Shown here one piece after another: positions 61,611 to 64,000 of a DNA stretch of 64,000 nucleotides. The position numbers and the translations under genes are program-made. Positions within the stretch are counted from its first letter, which is position 1. The number at the start of each line of letters is the position of its first letter. This stretch comes from an uncultured Holophaga sp. GTDB lineage: Bacteria; Acidobacteriota; Holophagae; Holophagales; Holophagaceae. Under the pieces are notes generated by a model. That model made no database searches, was not told the origin of the DNA, and worked only from the letters and a program-made list of their open reading frames with translations. The stretch lies in NCBI RefSeq assembly GCF_963677305.1, contig NZ_OY781925.1:1451001-1515000 (forward strand). Reading direction: 5' to 3'.

Positions 61611-62602
61611 GCCGCTGCCTGAGCGCCGACGACGCGGCCATCCAGGAGGCCGCTGGCATCCTCCAGAGGGGTGGCCTGGTGGCCTTCCCCACGGAGACGG
61701 TCTATGGCCTGGGTGCCGACGGCCTGAATCCCGAGGCGGTCGCCCGGATCTACCGCGCCAAGGGGCGCCCGTCCAACAATCCCCTGATCCTCCACGTGCC
61801 GGGCATCGCTGAGGCCCGTGCCCTGGCCGCCGAGTGGCCCCCCGAGGCCCAGACCCTGGCGGAGCGCTTCTGGCCCGGCCCTCTGACCCTCATTCTGCCC
61901 GCGGCTCCCTGCGTCCCGGAGATCACCCGGGCGGGCAATCCCAGTGTGGCTCTGCGCTGCCCCGACCATCCTGTGGCCCTCGCCCTGCTGCGGGCCACGG
62001 GGCGGCCGCTGGCAGCGCCCAGCGCCAACCCCAGCCAGGGGCTCTCCCCCAGCCGGGCGGAGCATGTGGTGAAGGGCCTCGGGGACCGGGTGGACCTGGT
62101 CCTGGACGGTGGCCCCACCAGCGCCGGGCTGGAGTCGACCATCCTGGACCTCAGCAGGCGACCCTTCCGTCTGCTGAGGCCGGGTCCCCTGGCTCCCAGT
62201 GAACTGGAGGCCCTTGCCGGTCCCATCCAGCAGTGGCAGGGGGCCGTGGCCGAGGGTGCGGAGCAGGCGGCTCCGGGGATGTCCTCCCGCCACTACGCCC
62301 CCAGGGCGCGCCTGGAGCTGGTGCCCCGCTCTGAGCTGATGTTCCGGGCCCTGGAGGCCACCGGGCAGGTGGTGGCGGTGCGTTTCGGCGGCCTGCCCCC
62401 GGTTCCGGAGTGCTTCGAGGGGCGTCGCCTTCCCGCCGACCCCCGGGAGGCCATGGCGGTCCTCTATGCCTTTCTCCATGATCTGGACGAAGAGGGCTTC
62501 GACCGGATCTTCATTGAAGAACCCCCTGAAGGCGAGGCCTGGCTGGCGGTGCGAGATCGCCTGCGCAGGGCCTCTGCGAGCCCGGAGCCGCCATGCGATT
62601 GA
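61607..62602 (+). CDS. L-threonylcarbamoyladenylate synthase (Sua5/YwlC type)
   Basis: The 331-residue protein makes threonylcarbamoyl-AMP for tRNA t6A37 modification. It has a YrdC/TsaC domain (GGLVAFPTETVYGLGADGLN, KGRPSNNPLILHVP, NPSVALRCPDHPVALALL, SANPSQGLSPS) and a C-terminal Sua5 domain (GMSSRHYAPRARLELVPRSE). GTG start overlaps murE stop (GTGA). A tRNA-modification gene inside a murein operon is unusual and may tie tRNA modification to growth-rate control. Confidence 0.93.
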   Translation: MSRCLSADDAAIQEAAGILQRGGLVAFPTETVYGLGADGLNPEAVARIYRAKGRPSNNPLILHVPGIAEARALAAEWPPEAQTLAERFWPGPLTLILPAAPCVPEITRAGNPSVALRCPDHPVALALLRATGRPLAAPSANPSQGLSPSRAEHVVKGLGDRVDLVLDGGPTSAGLESTILDLSRRPFRLLRPGPLAPSELEALAGPIQQWQGAVAEGAEQAAPGMSSRHYAPRARLELVPRSELMFRALEATGQVVAVRFGGLPPVPECFEGRRLPADPREAMAVLYAFLHDLDEEGFDRIFIEEPPEGEAWLAVRDRLRRASASPEPPCD

Positions 62603-63855
62603 GTGAGGTCCTTGAGGCCGAGTGGGTCCCCGCCCTGGGGTGCACCGAGCCGGCCGCCGTTGCCCTGGCCTCGATCCAGGCCGCGACCCAGGGGGCAGGG
62701 ACCGTGCGGATGGTTCACCTGGTCTGTGACCCCCGCACCTACAAGAACTGCTTCGCCGTGGGGCTCCCCAATGCGGGTGGCCGCACCGGGCTCACCTGGG
62801 CCCTGGCCATCGGAGCCCACCTCGTGGACCCCTCCCTGGGCCTGCGCTGCTTCGAGGGGGTGACGGAAGGCGTCCTGAGCGCCGCCGGAGCTCTGATGGA
62901 GCGGAAGGGGATCCAGGTGGAGGTGGATGCCTCCCGGGACGGGCTCTGGATTGATGTCCTGGTGGTACGGGAGAGCGGCAGCGGACGGGCCCTGGTCTCC
63001 GGGGGCCACGCCAACCTGGTGCGCCTGGAGGCCGATGGCCGGGTGCTCCTGGACCGCTCTGGGAAGACTGCCGGAGCTGAGGGGACCGGATTCCGGGATC
63101 AGGTCGCAGCCCTGGATCTGGCCGCCATGGGCCGCCTCGCTCTGGAGCAGGAGCCGGGCGATCGCCTGCGGCTCCGGGAGGGGGCGGAGATGAATCTGGC
63201 CATGGCCCGGCACGGCCTGGGGCTCATGGACATCCGCACCCTGGGTGAGACCGGCGAGCCCTCCATCTCCCGCCTGGTGAGCGCCGGGGTCTATGCCCGC
63301 ATGTCCGGCGAGTCCCTCCCGGTGATGTCCCTGGCGGGCTCCGGCAACAAGGGGATCACCCTCGCGGTTCCCCTCCTGCTCCACGGGCGCGCCCGGGGGA
63401 TGGCCCCTGAGCGCATCGATGAAGCCCTGGCCCTGGGCTGTCTGCTCACCGTGGCCACCACCCACCACCTGGGGACCCTCTCGGCGGTCTGCGGGGCCGC
63501 CAATGCCGGGGGCATTGGAATCGCGGGCGGGCTGGTGCTCATGGAGGGTGGAGACACACGCCAGGTGGGTCTCGCCGTCAGCAGCATGGTGGGCAACCTG
63601 GCCGGCATGGTCTGCGACGGGGCCAAGATCGGCTGCGCCCTCAAGACCATGACCGGTGTGGATGCGGCTTTCCGGGCCGCCAGCCTGGCCCTGGCCGGGA
63701 TCGGCATCCCCGGGACCGATGGCATCGTCGGGGAGACGGGGGAGAGCTCTCTGGCCAACCTGGGTCGCCTGGCGAGGCGGGGCATGGCCGGGGTGGACGC
63801 CGACATCCTGGGGATCATGCAGGACAAGCTCCGGAGCCGGATGGGGGGGATGTGA
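62593..63855 (+). CDS. L-cysteine desulfidase/L-serine dehydratase-like iron-sulfur lyase (UPF0597)
   Basis: The 420-residue protein resembles CyuA/CdsB-type cysteine desulfidases (L-cysteine to pyruvate, sulfide and ammonia) and the serine-dehydratase alpha fold. Candidate cluster cysteines: PALGCTEPAAVALA near residue 17, LSAVCGAANAGGIGIAGG and MVCDGAKIGCALKTM. The glycine-rich SLAGSGNKGITLAVPLLLHG block is typical. ATG overlaps the Sua5 gene by 10 nt; its stop overlaps murF (TGATG). Its place between murE and murF is unexpected; sulfide release may serve iron-sulfur or cysteine balance. Confidence 0.85.
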   Translation: MRLSEVLEAEWVPALGCTEPAAVALASIQAATQGAGTVRMVHLVCDPRTYKNCFAVGLPNAGGRTGLTWALAIGAHLVDPSLGLRCFEGVTEGVLSAAGALMERKGIQVEVDASRDGLWIDVLVVRESGSGRALVSGGHANLVRLEADGRVLLDRSGKTAGAEGTGFRDQVAALDLAAMGRLALEQEPGDRLRLREGAEMNLAMARHGLGLMDIRTLGETGEPSISRLVSAGVYARMSGESLPVMSLAGSGNKGITLAVPLLLHGRARGMAPERIDEALALGCLLTVATTHHLGTLSAVCGAANAGGIGIAGGLVLMEGGDTRQVGLAVSSMVGNLAGMVCDGAKIGCALKTMTGVDAAFRAASLALAGIGIPGTDGIVGETGESSLANLGRLARRGMAGVDADILGIMQDKLRSRMGGM

Positions 63856-64000
63856 TGGACGGATCGCTGTGGACGCTCGAGGAGGCCGCCTCCCGGCTGG
63901 GGGCCCGGCTCGTGGGGGAGGGTGCTGTCCGCCCCGGGGCCCTGTCCCTGGACACCCGGACCCTCCGGCCTGGCGACTGCTTCGTGGCCCTGAGGGCCGA
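63855..64000 (+). CDS. murF: UDP-MurNAc-tripeptide--D-Ala-D-Ala ligase, N-terminal fragment (runs off window)
   Basis: The first 48 residues of MurF are visible: SLWTLEEAASRLGARLVGEG and the conserved LDTRTLRPGDCFVALRA of the Mur-ligase N-terminal domain. Start ATG 63855 overlaps the previous stop (TGATG). The gene continues past 64000. Confidence 0.85.
   Translation, partial: MDGSLWTLEEAASRLGARLVGEGAVRPGALSLDTRTLRPGDCFVALRA

Noticed and set aside
1..64000. CRISPR array, prophage, insertion sequence, rRNA or tRNA gene
   Set aside because: No regularly spaced repeats, no transposase or integrase frames, and no cloverleaf or rRNA sequence was seen.

Overview
The window is GC-rich (roughly two-thirds G+C), gene-dense DNA of a Gram-negative bacterium. 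LpxA and FabZ imply lipid A, there are outer-membrane-type secreted proteins, MurE looks meso-diaminopimelate specific, and MqnA implies menaquinone made by the futalosine route. The mix of lactate/glycolate oxidation genes, 2-oxoacid:ferredoxin oxidoreductase, phosphotransacetylase and butyrate kinase, an uptake NiFe hydrogenase and many HD-GYP-type regulators fits an Acidobacteriota member near Holophaga/Geothrix. That placement is inference: no rRNA or tRNA gene was seen.

Layout. 1-3.4 kb: end of an ABC-F ATPase, a YqhD-type alcohol dehydrogenase and a PilT-type ATPase. 3.4-7.7 kb: a promoter with a ~200-nt leader, then a fused trehalose-6-phosphate synthase/phosphatase overlapping a GH15 enzyme. 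7.9-10.7 kb: purD, murB, a GNAT enzyme. 10.7-18.3 kb: AEC and MFS transporters around a glcD-glcF pair, closed by a long bidirectional terminator. 18.3-23.5 kb: cold-shock gene, iorAB, an AraC regulator and small genes. 23.5-27.5 kb: hydrogenase operon hyaABCD with the cysteine signature of oxygen-tolerant membrane-bound enzymes. 27.6-32.0 kb: PHP phosphoesterase, pta, and butyrate kinase coupled to an HD-GYP response regulator. 32.0-36.3 kb: an operon resembling arn/rgt-type uronic-sugar modification of lipid A or LPS. 36.4-47.4 kb: nitrilase, Xaa-Pro dipeptidase, DHH phosphoesterase, MarR regulator, a two-repeat EthD-like protein, mqnA, a tandem pair of outer-membrane paralogues, an RNA methyltransferase, a GAF/HD-GYP protein. 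47.4-51.4 kb: fabZ-lpxA, era-cobB, a GAF/degenerate-GGDEF protein. 51.4-56.7 kb: a sigma-54 activator divergent from a diacetylphloroglucinol-hydrolase-family gene and two paralogous OFA-type MFS transporters. 56.7-64 kb: a long palindrome, a glutaredoxin, a NifU-like protein, and a division/cell-wall cluster (PBP-murE-[tsaC]-[cyuA-like]-murF) with two unusual insertions.

The best candidate for an undescribed system is the sigma-54-controlled C-C hydrolase with twin transporters at 51.5-56.7 kb. It has two matched palindromic activator sites 32 bp apart and a TGGCAC -24 element. Other notable points are an IorA whose ferredoxin-type motifs each lack the second cysteine, the [4Fe-3S] hydrogenase signature, a ~143-bp imperfect palindrome, and a hairpin that would bury the ribosome-binding site of a small cysteine-containing gene.
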